Shown here: positions 1 to 8,916 of the stretch, piece by piece
How the letters are laid out: the number at the start of each line of letters is the position of its first letter
Position numbering within the stretch: the stretch's first letter is position 1
Source: Cohnella fermenti
Lineage (GTDB): Bacteria; Bacillota; Bacilli; Paenibacillales; Paenibacillaceae
Assembly (NCBI RefSeq): GCF_004801405.1
Contig: NZ_SSOB01000021.1
Coordinates: 1 to 64,000, forward strand
DNA: 64,000 bases
Direction of reading: 5' to 3'
Position numbers and translations under genes: made by a program
Notes under the pieces: model-generated
The model's input: only the letters and a program-made list of their open reading frames with translations
Told to the model about the DNA's origin: nothing
Database searches by the model: none

Positions 1-204
1 AAGAGACCTAATGCCGCCAGAGGGAATAGACGCATGGGGGGCGATACCGGGCGGGATGGCAAGTGGAACGAACAGTCGATAGGCGGGTTTTCCTCTCATC
101 TCCCTCTCCAACCGCCTCTTCGGAGCTTCGTTGTACGGGTTTCTCTACTAACTCCGCTCCTCCTGCCTCTCCGCAGTTGGCTGTTCATCACTGCGGATGG
201 CCGC

Positions 205-376
205 ATACGGCAAATTTTCATGGTAGGGGGTGACAACACTCATGTTGTCATAGTTGTTTTTAGCATACATACGGCAACTCGAGACGGAAATTCCTCCACG
301 AATGTAATTTTTCGCATATAATTGGGCAAAGTGCCCATTACGGGGCCATACCAATGTGGTTTTTCACATAAATTCG
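205..376. repeat. Tandem 51-52 bp hairpin units, cluster 1
   Basis: Units starting at 250, 302 and 354 are spaced exactly 52 bases apart, with a weaker one at 205. Each begins with a 16-base core of the type ATGYGGTTTTTNRCAT, which can fold as a 5-bp stem closing a T-rich loop; the 354 copy reads ATGTG..CACAT. The same core recurs at 16437-16605 and 29414. The units carry no open frame and lie between genes. Confidence 0.65.
231..250. repeat. Perfect 7-bp inverted repeat
   Basis: TGACAAC, a 6-base loop, then GTTGTCA. It lies inside the hairpin-unit cluster. A small hairpin or protein-binding site are both possible; nothing nearby decides. Confidence 0.5.
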
Positions 377-422
377 GCAGCCATCGAGTTGGGCGGGTTC
401 GGCGGAATGAGCAGATTCGGAC

Positions 423-548
423 GAGTTGGACGAGTTCAGCGAGTTCAATGAATTCGGTGGATTCAGTGAGTTCATTGGGTTCAGCGAGTTCAACGGGTTC
501 ATTGGGTTCGGTGGGTTCAACGAGTTCAGCGAATTCCGCGGGTTGGAT
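423..548. repeat. Degenerate 9-bp tandem repeat (GRGTTCARY), about 14 units
   Basis: Fourteen consecutive 9-base units keep a GNNTTC core (GAGTTCAGC, GAGTTCAAT, GAATTCGGT, GGGTTCAAC and so on). Because the period is a multiple of three, all frames stay open and give low-complexity peptides (Ser-rich on one strand, Asn-Pro/Leu-rich and Glu-rich on the other). These are most likely artefacts of the repeat. A similar 9-bp array lies at 18644-18697. Confidence 0.75.
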
Positions 549-689
549 TCCGCGAGTTGCCGGCATGATCGACAGCCTCCGTCCCCCTTGTCATCGCTCG
601 AATGAGCCAACAGTGGCTGGAATCGCGCCTGCCATGACGTGCCGAGTTGCGCCGAGCCATTATAATCGAAATTTCACTCATAACACGTC

Positions 690-815
690 CCTTTTGACCA
701 TTTCAGGCCTTTCCCCCTTTCCCCCGTTCCCCATCCGCCTCCATCCCCTTCTCCCCATAATCCCGCATCTCCATCCCATCCCATCCAAATCCCATCCCTC
801 CCGCTCCCTCCCTAT
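690..815. repeat. C-rich polypyrimidine tract with CCCAT repeats
   Basis: The plus strand is nearly free of G over about 120 bases and contains runs of CCCATC/CCATCC. This strong strand asymmetry sits about 130 bases before the SLH protein gene. No function can be read from it. Confidence 0.5.
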
Positions 816-854
816 ACGGGTTGCCATCGCTTCTTTCATTAGTCTTTCATTGCT

Positions 855-891
855 GTTTGATAGAATCCATATCGAGGGAAGTCTATCAAAC
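855..891. promoter_or_regulatory. Inverted repeat upstream of the RCC1/SLH gene
   Basis: GTTTGATAGA and TCTATCAAAC form perfect 10-bp arms around a 17-base loop, ending about 52 bases before the start codon at 944. It could be an operator or a leader hairpin. There is no T-run, so a terminator is unlikely. Confidence 0.45.
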
Positions 892-943
892 GATTGGAAG
901 CCCAATTCAGGCAATCTTGGAGTGAAGGAGCGACTACTGCACC

Positions 944-3900
944 GTGTCAGCATTCAACTGGAGAACGAGAATAAGTGTTGTGATGAGCATCGTATTGGCG
1001 CTTGGCTGGATGGTTCCTTATGGAACGGATTCCGTCCACGCAGCGGAAAAAGGCACTCGAGGTGCGGAAGGAATTCGAATATCCGCAGGAGCCGACCATT
1101 CGCTGTTGATCAAGCCCGACGGCACCGTCGTCGCTTGGGGCAACAATGTTGCCGGACGAACAGAGGTGCCGTCGGGGCTGAAGGATGTTACGGCCGTCGC
1201 TGCCGGCTTTGGGCATTCGCTTGCCTTGACAGCGGACGGTGTCGTTGTCGCTTGGGGGAACGGCGGCAATGGCCGAACGGCGGTTCCCGCTGAAGCAACA
1301 TCGGGCGAGGTGACAGCAATCGCCGCAGGAGGATCTCATTCGCTCGCACTCTTGTCGAACGGGACTGTTATCGGATGGGGCGGCGTTGAAGATTTCCCCG
1401 GCGATGGCATCGATCAAGGCCAAGCGAATGTCCCCGCAGGGTTGACGGATGTGATAGCCATCTCGGCCGGCTACGTTCATTCGCTTGCGCTCAAATCGGA
1501 TGGCACCGTCGTCGCTTGGGGCAACATCTCCTCTACTGTGCCTGGCGGATTGGATAACGTGGTGGCCATCTCCGCAGGTACATGGCATTCGCTTGCTCTG
1601 AAGTCGGATGGCACTGTCATCGCCTGGGGCAACAACAACGATGGACAATCGACCATACCGGCGGAATTGGCATTGGGCGGCGTGGTCGCTATCTCGGCCG
1701 GCGACCATCACTCCCTTGCGCTTAAATCGGATGGCACCGTCGTTGCTTGGGGGGCCAATACTTATGGTCAGACTACCGTTCCCAGCGGCTTGACCGATGT
1801 GGTAGCGATCAGCGCGGGATGGGACTTCTCGCTCGCGCTCAAGTCGGACGGCACCCTCGTCGCTTGGGGAGACAATTCGTATCATCAAACAGATCTGCCG
1901 ACGGGCCTGTCTGCTCCTATTAAAGGGGAACAGATAGCCTCCTATCAGCAAGGTTTCTCCCCATTGGCACTGAAGTCCAACGGCACCGTGATCGGCTGGG
2001 GGAATAATTCCGACGGTCAGATCAACATCCCCAATGGCTTAAGCGGAGTGGTGGGAGTTGCTTCCGGTTATCTCCATTCCCTTGCCCTGAAATCGGATGG
2101 AACTGTGGTTGGCTGGGGCAACAATAACAAAGGACAGGCTCAAGCTCCGGCAACTTTAGATGAAGTCGTAGCAATCTCCGGAGGCGGTCTCTTCTCTCTG
2201 GCCCTGAAGTCGGATGGCACCGTCGTTGCTTGGGGGGACAATAGCTTCGGTCAGACTGATGTACCGTCAGACTTGGATGGAGTAGCGGCGGTCTCAGCCG
2301 GGCATAACTATTCTCTGGCGCTAAAGGCAGACGGCACCGTCGTTGCTTGGGGTTACAATAATTATGGTCAGACTACCGTGCCGACAGGCTTGGACGGAGT
2401 GGCGGCGATCTCGGCCGGAGTGTTTCATTCCCTTGCACTTAAGTCCGATGGCACTGTAGTCGCATGGGGGATAGATGAAGGACCCGGAGGCAGGACCGAT
2501 GTGCCGGCTTCCTTGAATGGGGTAGTTGCAATTGCTGCAGGTTATTATCATTCCCTTGCTTTGAAGTCGGATGGAACTGTAGTCGCATGGGGGAACAATG
2601 ACAACGGCCAGACTGATGTGCCCGCAGGCTTGAATAAGGTAGTCGCGATTACCGCAGGCCCCACCTATTCGCTTGCCTTGAAGGCAGACGGCAGCGTGGT
2701 CGCATGGGGGAGTAATAATGAAGGGGAAAAGAATATACCCGGCAATGCCAATCTGGACGATCTTGAGCTGGAGGAAGGGCCCTTCACGAAATCCTTCGAT
2801 CCTGACGCCGACCCTGCAACCGATCCTGACGCCAGGTCCTACAAGTATTACTACGACGGATACTCTCCGACTAGCGTACACGTAATGCCGACGCTGACAA
2901 ACTCGTACCAGACAGACCTGTACGTGAACAACGAACTGCTGCCGGTCGATTCCGACCGCACCGGCACGAAGACGATTAACATCGCCGGAGCGACGTCGGA
3001 TACAGTCATTCCGGTTCGCGTCGAACCTTATCTGCTGCCAAGCCAGACTTATACGATAACGTTGGAGATCGATTCGACATCCCCTGACGTCCAGTTCGGC
3101 ACGGATGGAAGCTCTACGCCGGCGACATCCGCATCGAGTACGGTAACGGTAAGCGATACGCAGAGCGGTGTCGACAACGATTCCTTGCAGTATGCATGGA
3201 CGCAAAGCACATCCGAACCGGAAGCAGGAGAATGGACGGACTTCGACAACGGGGACACGTTAAGCCAGACGAGCGGCGATGGCAACTGGTACTTGCATAT
3301 TCGAGCGACGGATGCCGTCGGGAATACGACGGCCAATGCCGTATCGCATCGCTTCGTGCTGGATAATACCGCTCCGTCGGCAACCGTATCCAGCTCGGCG
3401 AGCGGCACCGTGAATGCCGCCTTCCCGGTTACGATAACCTTCAGCGAAGGGGTAAGCGGAGTCGCCCTGGAAGACTTGACGGTTGCCAATGGCGTTGCGT
3501 CCGATCTGGCGTCCGTGAGCTCGGCAACCTACGCAACTACTTACACGGCAACGATCACGCCGACAACAAGCCGCCAGAACGTAACGGTATCGATTGACGC
3601 GGATGCAGCCATGGATGCGTTGGGGCACGGCAATACGGCGTCCAACACGCTGACCTTGATGTACGATACGACGAAGCCGGTCGTGGCCTTCGGCGGCTTC
3701 ACCGACCTTCAGACCTTCGCCGCTCCGCCGACCGAAGTGTCCGTATCCGTCAGCGAAGCCGTCTATTGGATCGCCGACGGGACCGAGCCGGATTCGGCCA
3801 ATGCGCTGCCTCTGATCGGCATGACGAGGAATGGCGACGCATTCTCCGCCTACACGCCAAGCTATGACGAGACTTCCCATACCTTCACTATAAGCTTCGA

Positions 3901-5170
3901 CGATGTGCTTGCGGACGGCGTTTACGAAGTCAGCGTTGCCGGCGGCGTGGTCGAGAATGACATTCACAATTCGCTGGATGCGGCGAGCGCGAGCTTCACC
4001 GTAGCCGTTCCCGTGATTGCGGATCTGACGATCAGCACAGCGCGCCTGCCAAGCGGCGGAGGCGATATCTCCATCACCCTGACGGGAGTTAATCTGACCG
4101 GACAGACTGTGCAGGTGTACGTGGATGGAGTTGAAGTCGACACGGCTGCAATCGACAGCGACACGAGTGCAACGGCCACCGTATCTCTTCCCGCCAACAC
4201 GGCCTATAGCGATAAGGACTATGCGATAACCGTCTACCTTAACGGGGTTGAAGTTGCCGGCCAATCTGCGACGGCTGCTGTCAGTGCGAGGCCGATACCG
4301 GTCGCCAGCCTCTCCGGCAATGCGGATCTGACTGACATGACGGTAAGCGCGGCAGGCACGGGGCTGGTTCTGTCCCCTGCATTCGCACCCGAGACGACGC
4401 AATATACCGTAGAGTCGGATGCGGAACAGATCGAGCTGCGAGTGACTCCGGCTCACCCGAATGCCATTGTTGCCCTGCAAGGCGAACGTATCGGGGAGAA
4501 GACGACCATCCCTCTGACGATGGGAGCCAACGCGCTGACGATTACGGTGCGGGCCGAAGACGGAACCTTGAAGACGTACACCTTGACCGTTACCCGCACG
4601 GATGCCTCCGATGCGACAGTTCCGGAGTGCGCATTCACAGATATCAAGAACCACTGGGCGGAAAATCAAATCTGCGAAGCGGCCGAGCTGGGAATCGTGG
4701 AGGGAGTAGGTGCCTACACCTTTGTGCCGAACGGATACGTCACCCGGACGGAATTCGCCGTTATGCTGCTTAGGACCCTCGAGCTCCCGCTTGGCAACGA
4801 GTCGAACGAATTGGTCTTCAGCGACAAGGCAAGCATCCCCGAATGGGCACGGCTGGCGATGCAGTCTGCGAAAGCCGAAGGAGTGACCGATGGTTATCCC
4901 GATGGAACCCTCCGCCCGCTGCAGACGGTCAATCGCTCCGAGATGGCCGCTATGGTCGCCAAGACCATGGGATGGGAAGCGACATCCCAGGATAGCCCTT
5001 CCTTCTCCGATGCCGCCGCCATTCCGGGCTGGGCAAGAGGGTATATCGAAGCCGTCCGGGAGCACGGAATTGTAGAAGGACGAGACGGCAACGAGTTCAT
5101 GCCGGCCGGCTTAACCACGCGAGCCGAGGCTGCGGTCGTTCTTCTGCGGCTCTGGCATACTCTCCACTAA
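944..5170 (+). CDS. Secreted RCC1-repeat, Ig-like, SLH-anchored surface protein
   Basis: A 1408-residue exported protein. The GTG start follows GAAGGAG at 924-930. Residues 1-34 form a signal peptide ending ...VHAAE. Residues about 45-610 hold 14 RCC1-like blade repeats of about 38 residues (LKSDGTVVAWGNN, then S/GLALK). The middle has bacterial Ig-like/cadherin-like sandwiches, including a Cadherin-like domain around residues 1125-1220. The C-terminus carries three SLH repeats (about 1228-1408) that bind secondary cell-wall polymer. The RCC1 blades probably form one or two beta-propellers for binding outside the cell; the ligand is unknown. The blades are also near-identical in DNA, so copy number may vary by recombination. 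Identification of the domains is firm; the role is inference. Confidence 0.9.
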   Translation: MSAFNWRTRISVVMSIVLALGWMVPYGTDSVHAAEKGTRGAEGIRISAGADHSLLIKPDGTVVAWGNNVAGRTEVPSGLKDVTAVAAGFGHSLALTADGVVVAWGNGGNGRTAVPAEATSGEVTAIAAGGSHSLALLSNGTVIGWGGVEDFPGDGIDQGQANVPAGLTDVIAISAGYVHSLALKSDGTVVAWGNISSTVPGGLDNVVAISAGTWHSLALKSDGTVIAWGNNNDGQSTIPAELALGGVVAISAGDHHSLALKSDGTVVAWGANTYGQTTVPSGLTDVVAISAGWDFSLALKSDGTLVAWGDNSYHQTDLPTGLSAPIKGEQIASYQQGFSPLALKSNGTVIGWGNNSDGQINIPNGLSGVVGVASGYLHSLALKSDGTVVGWGNNNKGQAQAPATLDEVVAISGGGLFSLALKSDGTVVAWGDNSFGQTDVPSDLDGVAAVSAGHNYSLALKADGTVVAWGYNNYGQTTVPTGLDGVAAISAGVFHSLALKSDGTVVAWGIDEGPGGRTDVPASLNGVVAIAAGYYHSLALKSDGTVVAWGNNDNGQTDVPAGLNKVVAITAGPTYSLALKADGSVVAWGSNNEGEKNIPGNANLDDLELEEGPFTKSFDPDADPATDPDARSYKYYYDGYSPTSVHVMPTLTNSYQTDLYVNNELLPVDSDRTGTKTINIAGATSDTVIPVRVEPYLLPSQTYTITLEIDSTSPDVQFGTDGSSTPATSASSTVTVSDTQSGVDNDSLQYAWTQSTSEPEAGEWTDFDNGDTLSQTSGDGNWYLHIRATDAVGNTTANAVSHRFVLDNTAPSATVSSSASGTVNAAFPVTITFSEGVSGVALEDLTVANGVASDLASVSSATYATTYTATITPTTSRQNVTVSIDADAAMDALGHGNTASNTLTLMYDTTKPVVAFGGFTDLQTFAAPPTEVSVSVSEAVYWIADGTEPDSANALPLIGMTRNGDAFSAYTPSYDETSHTFTISFDDVLADGVYEVSVAGGVVENDIHNSLDAASASFTVAVPVIADLTISTARLPSGGGDISITLTGVNLTGQTVQVYVDGVEVDTAAIDSDTSATATVSLPANTAYSDKDYAITVYLNGVEVAGQSATAAVSARPIPVASLSGNADLTDMTVSAAGTGLVLSPAFAPETTQYTVESDAEQIELRVTPAHPNAIVALQGERIGEKTTIPLTMGANALTITVRAEDGTLKTYTLTVTRTDASDATVPECAFTDIKNHWAENQICEAAELGIVEGVGAYTFVPNGYVTRTEFAVMLLRTLELPLGNESNELVFSDKASIPEWARLAMQSAKAEGVTDGYPDGTLRPLQTVNRSEMAAMVAKTMGWEATSQDSPSFSDAAAIPGWARGYIEAVREHGIVEGRDGNEFMPAGLTTRAEAAVVLLRLWHTLH

Positions 5171-5195
5171 CTTTATAGATTCGAAGCAAGCCGCT

Positions 5196-5247
5196 CAGCC
5201 TGGCCCGCATGGTCATTCCCTATGACGATGCGGGTTGGGCTGTTTTG
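5196..5247 (+). terminator. Terminator after the RCC1/SLH gene
   Basis: An imperfect inverted repeat (GCCTGGCCCGCATGGTCAT against ATGACGATGCGGGTTGGGC) is followed by TGTTTTG, just downstream of the stop at 5170. Confidence 0.65.
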
Positions 5248-5319
5248 TCGTATACTGGATAGTGGAAAATTCCTTCTTGCCATTCGCCCTTTTACGTCAA
5301 ACTTACAGGGATCAGCCTC

Positions 5320-7053
5320 ATGAGCGCCACCATGGAACTTGTTTTTATGATTGCTTCTGTGATCATGACGGGCATCATTCTATATTTTGTTTACGGATTC
5401 AGAAGAGAGCGCGGAGTCAAGCATCTCATCGGCGTCATCGTGTGCCGGATGATTTACTCGAGCAGCATCATTCTGGAGAGAAACAGCGATCTGTTGGCGG
5501 ACAAGCTGATCTTCCGCAATATCGAGAGCACGGCGCTTAATCTGATGGTGCCCTTCTTCCTCCTGTTCGTGTATCAGTTGATCGGTCGCGACAAACTAGT
5601 GAAGCTCGGGTGGCAGCTCGTACCGTTCGCGTTCGCCGCGCTCTGGTCGCTGATGTCGTGGTTCAATCCCCGGCTTCACTTGGTTTATCGTTCGGTTGAA
5701 CTCGAGAACGGGCATTTGATGACAACAAGAACCGCCTATTCCATGGGGTTCTCGAGCATTTGCCTCGGTATTCTGGCCGTGTGTCTCTACTTCCTGTTCC
5801 AGTATGTGCGGAGCATCCGCAACGACTTCCGCAAGCCGGGAATGTGGGTTCTGTTCCTGAGTACGTTCCCGGTTGTCCTCGAAGCTGCCAAGCTTCTGAA
5901 GCCCGATTGGTCGTCCTGGCTGCAGCCGGCATCCGTCTACTGCGGCTTCACGGGAACCATCATGCTGGCGATCATGCTGCGAATCAAGTTTTTCTCCATC
6001 GTCCCGATTGCCCGAACTATCGTGCTCGATACGCTTCAGGAGAGCATCTTGATCGCGAATGCCTCCGGCAAGATCATCGACAGCAACAGGCGAGCCGCGG
6101 AGTGGTTCTCGGAGGTCGGCTGCGGATCGACTGACGGCCGGAATATCGCGGAGGTGCTGACGGCTTGGCCGGAATGGCTGCATCTGTGCACAACCATGCA
6201 ACAAGGCCGTGTCGAGATCGACGCGTGGCTGGGCGGAGAGAGGAAGATATACAGCGTGGCCGTCTACCCGTTGCTTGTTCTGCGCAAGCAAGGACAGGGC
6301 AGCATCTCTCTTATCGTCGATATAACGGAGAAGCAGCGGCATCTCGAGCAGATTGCGCAGCTCAACCGGCTGAAGGATCAACTGTTCACCATCGTCTCGC
6401 ACGATATTCGCAGCCCGTTAGCCATGCAGTATCAGCTAGTGGAGCTGCTGGAAGAGGACAGAGACCGCCTCGACCCCGACCATCGGGAGATCGTCGAGAC
6501 GCTCGGCGGCCACATCCGGAGCACGCTCGGAATGACGAATAATTTGCTGGAGTGGTTCCGCAGCCAACGGGAGGATATGCTTCTTCGTCCGCAGTGGCTG
6601 GAGCTGGCGGAGGTGGTGGAGGATTGCCGCCGGATGCTGCTTATTCCAAGCGAGGCCAAGCGCATCGACCTGAACAATCGGATCGCACCGGGCATCCGCG
6701 TGTATGCCGACCGGGAAGCGCTCGGCCTGATTGTCCGCAACCTGTTGTCCAACGCCATCAAGTTTACCGAACCCGGAGGGGCTGTCGATGTGTCGGCCGA
6801 ACGGTCCGGAGATACCGTAACCGTGTCCGTCCGAGACAACGGAATCGGGATGGAAGAGGAACGGCTTCGACAGTTGCTCGACGAGACGCCTCTTAGCCCA
6901 TCGGCCGGCACCTCGGGAGAGAAGGGGGCCGGGCTTGGCCTGCTCGTCAGCCGGCAGTTCGTACAGCGGAGCGGCGGGAGCTTGTGGGCGGAGAGTCAAG
7001 CCGGACAGGGGAGCACCTTTTACTTCACCATGAGAGGCGGTGCAGAGGGATGA
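5320..7053 (+). CDS. Sensor histidine kinase with N-terminal 7TM domain
   Basis: A 577-residue membrane kinase. Residues 1-225 contain about seven hydrophobic segments typical of the histidine-kinase N-terminal 7TM sensor domain. A PAS-like segment (about 240-340) precedes the dimerisation domain with phosphoacceptor His361 (SHDIRSP) and an ATPase domain with N-box (NLLSNAIKFT), DNGIGM and GLGL motifs. It should sense a ligand in or near the membrane and phosphorylate the regulator encoded next, whose start overlaps this stop by four bases (ATGA). The signal is unknown. Confidence 0.9.
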   Translation: MSATMELVFMIASVIMTGIILYFVYGFRRERGVKHLIGVIVCRMIYSSSIILERNSDLLADKLIFRNIESTALNLMVPFFLLFVYQLIGRDKLVKLGWQLVPFAFAALWSLMSWFNPRLHLVYRSVELENGHLMTTRTAYSMGFSSICLGILAVCLYFLFQYVRSIRNDFRKPGMWVLFLSTFPVVLEAAKLLKPDWSSWLQPASVYCGFTGTIMLAIMLRIKFFSIVPIARTIVLDTLQESILIANASGKIIDSNRRAAEWFSEVGCGSTDGRNIAEVLTAWPEWLHLCTTMQQGRVEIDAWLGGERKIYSVAVYPLLVLRKQGQGSISLIVDITEKQRHLEQIAQLNRLKDQLFTIVSHDIRSPLAMQYQLVELLEEDRDRLDPDHREIVETLGGHIRSTLGMTNNLLEWFRSQREDMLLRPQWLELAEVVEDCRRMLLIPSEAKRIDLNNRIAPGIRVYADREALGLIVRNLLSNAIKFTEPGGAVDVSAERSGDTVTVSVRDNGIGMEEERLRQLLDETPLSPSAGTSGEKGAGLGLLVSRQFVQRSGGSLWAESQAGQGSTFYFTMRGGAEG

Positions 7054-8201
7054 GAGTTCTCGTCGTTGACGATGAGCCCGCTATGCTGCTCGCGATGAAG
7101 CGGCTGCTGAAGAACGTGGAAGGCGTGGAGCTTGTCGGGAACTTCCGAAGCGCCCAAGAAGCGCTGGAGTTCGTTCGGAACGAAGAGGCCGATCTTGTCT
7201 TCCTGGACATTCAGATCGCCGAGGACAACGGGCTGGAGCTGGCCCGCAGCCTGCGAGCGGCTCGAGCGGACCTGGATATCGTCTTTACAACCTCCCATGC
7301 CGAATACGCGATCGATGCTTACGATGTGTATCCGTTGGACTTCATGGTGAAGCCGATCTCCCGAACGCGTCTGGTTCAGACGATAGCGCGGGCGGCTGCG
7401 GGCGGGCGAACCCTTCCCGGAGGCTCCGGCAGTTCCGTGAGTTTCGCGGGTTCAGGCAATGCTGGCGTTGCCGCCTCCCCTCCTCTGACGGTTCGGGGGC
7501 TGGGCTGCTTCGAGGTCGGCAGCAAGCAAGCGGGAACGGTCAAGTGGATCTCCCGGAAAAGCATGGAGCTGTTCGCCTATCTGCTCATGCATCGGGGCCG
7601 CAGCGTAAGCAGGCTTCGTATCCTAGAGGACATTTTCCCGGATATGCCGCTTAAGAACGCGGAGCTGTACCTCAATACGGCGGTCTACCAGCTCAGAAAG
7701 GCCCTGTCGCTGCATGGCGCCAAAGAGATCGTCGTCACGGCGCAGGAGCAATACCGAGTCGACCTGGATCATGCGGACGTCGACTTCATTCGGCTTGAGA
7801 CGGACATGGCAGAATTGGCCGAGATCAACCAGGAGAATGCGGCGGCGGCCATCGAATTGGAGCGGCGGTTCGCAGGCGAGCTGTTCGAGGATAAACCGTT
7901 CGAATGGGCGGCGATGGAGCGCGAGCGGCTGTCGTTGCTGTACGACTCCGTGGCCAAGCGCCTTGCAGGCTGGCTCTTGGAGGAGAGGCGCTATAGCGAA
8001 GCCCTGGTCGTCGCGAGAAGATTGGTGTCCCGCAATGAGTTCGAGGAAGAGTCCAATCTCTTGCTTCTACGAACGCTCGGCGATATGGGAGACCGGCAGG
8101 CTCTATCCCACTATTATGAGCATTACACGCAACTGCTGCTCCGCGAGCTCGGCCTTGCTCCTTCTCCGGAATGCGCCCGGCTGTATGAGCAATACTTGTA
8201 A
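7050..8201 (+). CDS. Response regulator with REC, winged-helix and BTAD (SARP-like) domains
   Basis: A 383-residue cytoplasmic regulator. The ATG at 7050 lies in the kinase stop codon and follows AGAGG, so the pair is translationally coupled. A longer frame opens upstream but lacks the receiver start MRVLVVDDE. The receiver has the acidic pocket (Asp7, Asp8), Asp53 as phosphoacceptor and a KP motif near residue 97. After a Gly/Ser linker, residues about 145-245 form an OmpR-like winged helix and about 250-383 a bacterial transcriptional-activation (TPR-like) domain. Targets are not evident; the downstream cassette at 8344 has its own promoter-like sequence. Confidence 0.88.
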   Translation: MRVLVVDDEPAMLLAMKRLLKNVEGVELVGNFRSAQEALEFVRNEEADLVFLDIQIAEDNGLELARSLRAARADLDIVFTTSHAEYAIDAYDVYPLDFMVKPISRTRLVQTIARAAAGGRTLPGGSGSSVSFAGSGNAGVAASPPLTVRGLGCFEVGSKQAGTVKWISRKSMELFAYLLMHRGRSVSRLRILEDIFPDMPLKNAELYLNTAVYQLRKALSLHGAKEIVVTAQEQYRVDLDHADVDFIRLETDMAELAEINQENAAAAIELERRFAGELFEDKPFEWAAMERERLSLLYDSVAKRLAGWLLEERRYSEALVVARRLVSRNEFEEESNLLLLRTLGDMGDRQALSHYYEHYTQLLLRELGLAPSPECARLYEQYL

Positions 8202-8268
8202 GAGGAGTAAGATCGGCTACAGAACTACTTCGCCATGAATCAAACAAGAACCTATGTTCTCTTTCTTC

Positions 8269-8298
8269 TTGCGCAATCAAACCCATTTGTTGTAAAAT
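8269..8298 (+). promoter_or_regulatory. Putative sigma-A promoter of the metallopeptidase cassette
   Basis: TTGCGC at 8269-8274 and TAAAAT at 8293-8298 are separated by 18 bases, with a TTG upstream of the -10. It lies 45 bases before the ATG at 8344, in an AT-rich stretch. Confidence 0.4.
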
Positions 8299-8343
8299 GG
8301 AAGCGGTCACTCGTAAAATTTCGACTTGGGGAGGTTAAGGAGC

Positions 8344-8916
8344 ATGTACTACTCGAAGGAGACCATTGCGCAGATTGTCGACCGCGTCCATCTTTCATTA
8401 CATGACTTTGACTCCAGCACTTTTGACTTAAATCCCCCCTTTAATGCCGAAGCTGCAATTATAGCCTTTGGTGGACAGATCACCGCCAAGCACACCGACT
8501 TTACCGCTTTGAATTACAGCATTGGCGAGGTCAGACCGCTTCAACCTTATTCCGAGAAGCGTTTTGAAGTCAGTATTCCCTTCGACGAATACCCCCCGAG
8601 AAAAAATTTCACTTTGGCGCATGAACTCGGGCATGTCATCCTGCACTATCAATGGGCCGATCAGAATCAATGGGAGAAGAATTGTCGGGAAATCGAAGTG
8701 CTCCAGCGGAATTTGAGCCCGAACCGCATCGAATATGAAGCCAATTATTTTTCCGCCTTCTTCTTAATGCCGGAGAACCACATTCGAAGCGATGTCAGTC
8801 GTATTCTTGCCGATGCCAGCATGTCGTCCAATCTTCTGATAGAACAATTGGCCGAGAAATATAACGTATCCCTCAAAGCGATGGAAATAAGACTCAGTCA
8901 ACTGGGCATTTTGTGA
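8344..8916 (+). CDS. ImmA/IrrE-family metallo-endopeptidase
   Basis: A 190-residue soluble zinc peptidase. The ATG at 8344 is preferred over an in-frame TTG at 8326 because GGGGAGG at 8328-8334 gives normal spacing. The zinc motif HELGH is at residues 93-97, and the third ligand is probably Glu132 in the EANYFSAFFLMP helix, as in the M78 family. Relatives cleave helix-turn-helix repressors in phage, mobile-element and stress responses, but this protein has no HTH domain and none is encoded beside it. Its stop overlaps the next start, so it probably works with the cyclase-Nudix protein. Base composition is more AT-rich than the surroundings, which hints at transfer. Confidence 0.85.
   Translation: MYYSKETIAQIVDRVHLSLHDFDSSTFDLNPPFNAEAAIIAFGGQITAKHTDFTALNYSIGEVRPLQPYSEKRFEVSIPFDEYPPRKNFTLAHELGHVILHYQWADQNQWEKNCREIEVLQRNLSPNRIEYEANYFSAFFLMPENHIRSDVSRILADASMSSNLLIEQLAEKYNVSLKAMEIRLSQLGIL

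Larger units (their letters stand above)
1..943. other. Long non-coding region rich in small repeats
   Basis: No convincing gene is seen here. Every open frame overlaps another and is built from low-complexity sequence. The region holds a cluster of hairpin units (205-376), a 9-bp tandem repeat (423-548), a C-rich pyrimidine tract (about 690-815) and an inverted repeat (855-891) just ahead of the SLH protein gene. The first 200 bases show nothing I can assign. Confidence 0.7.

Noticed and set aside
240..566. Minus-strand Glu/Leu-rich and Asn/Pro-rich frames across the 9-bp repeat
   Set aside because: A period of nine keeps all frames open; composition is entirely repeat-driven.
322..1293. 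Long open frame of 323 codons upstream of and overlapping the SLH gene
   Set aside because: It consists of repeat-derived Ser-rich sequence and overlaps the clearly real gene in another frame; no ribosome site.
3260..5065. 601-codon minus-strand frame inside the SLH gene
   Set aside because: Antisense shadow with Arg/Gly/His-rich composition and no motif.
6984..7049. Upstream extension of the response regulator
   Set aside because: The receiver domain begins at ATG 7050 with a good ribosome site and the usual 4-base coupling.
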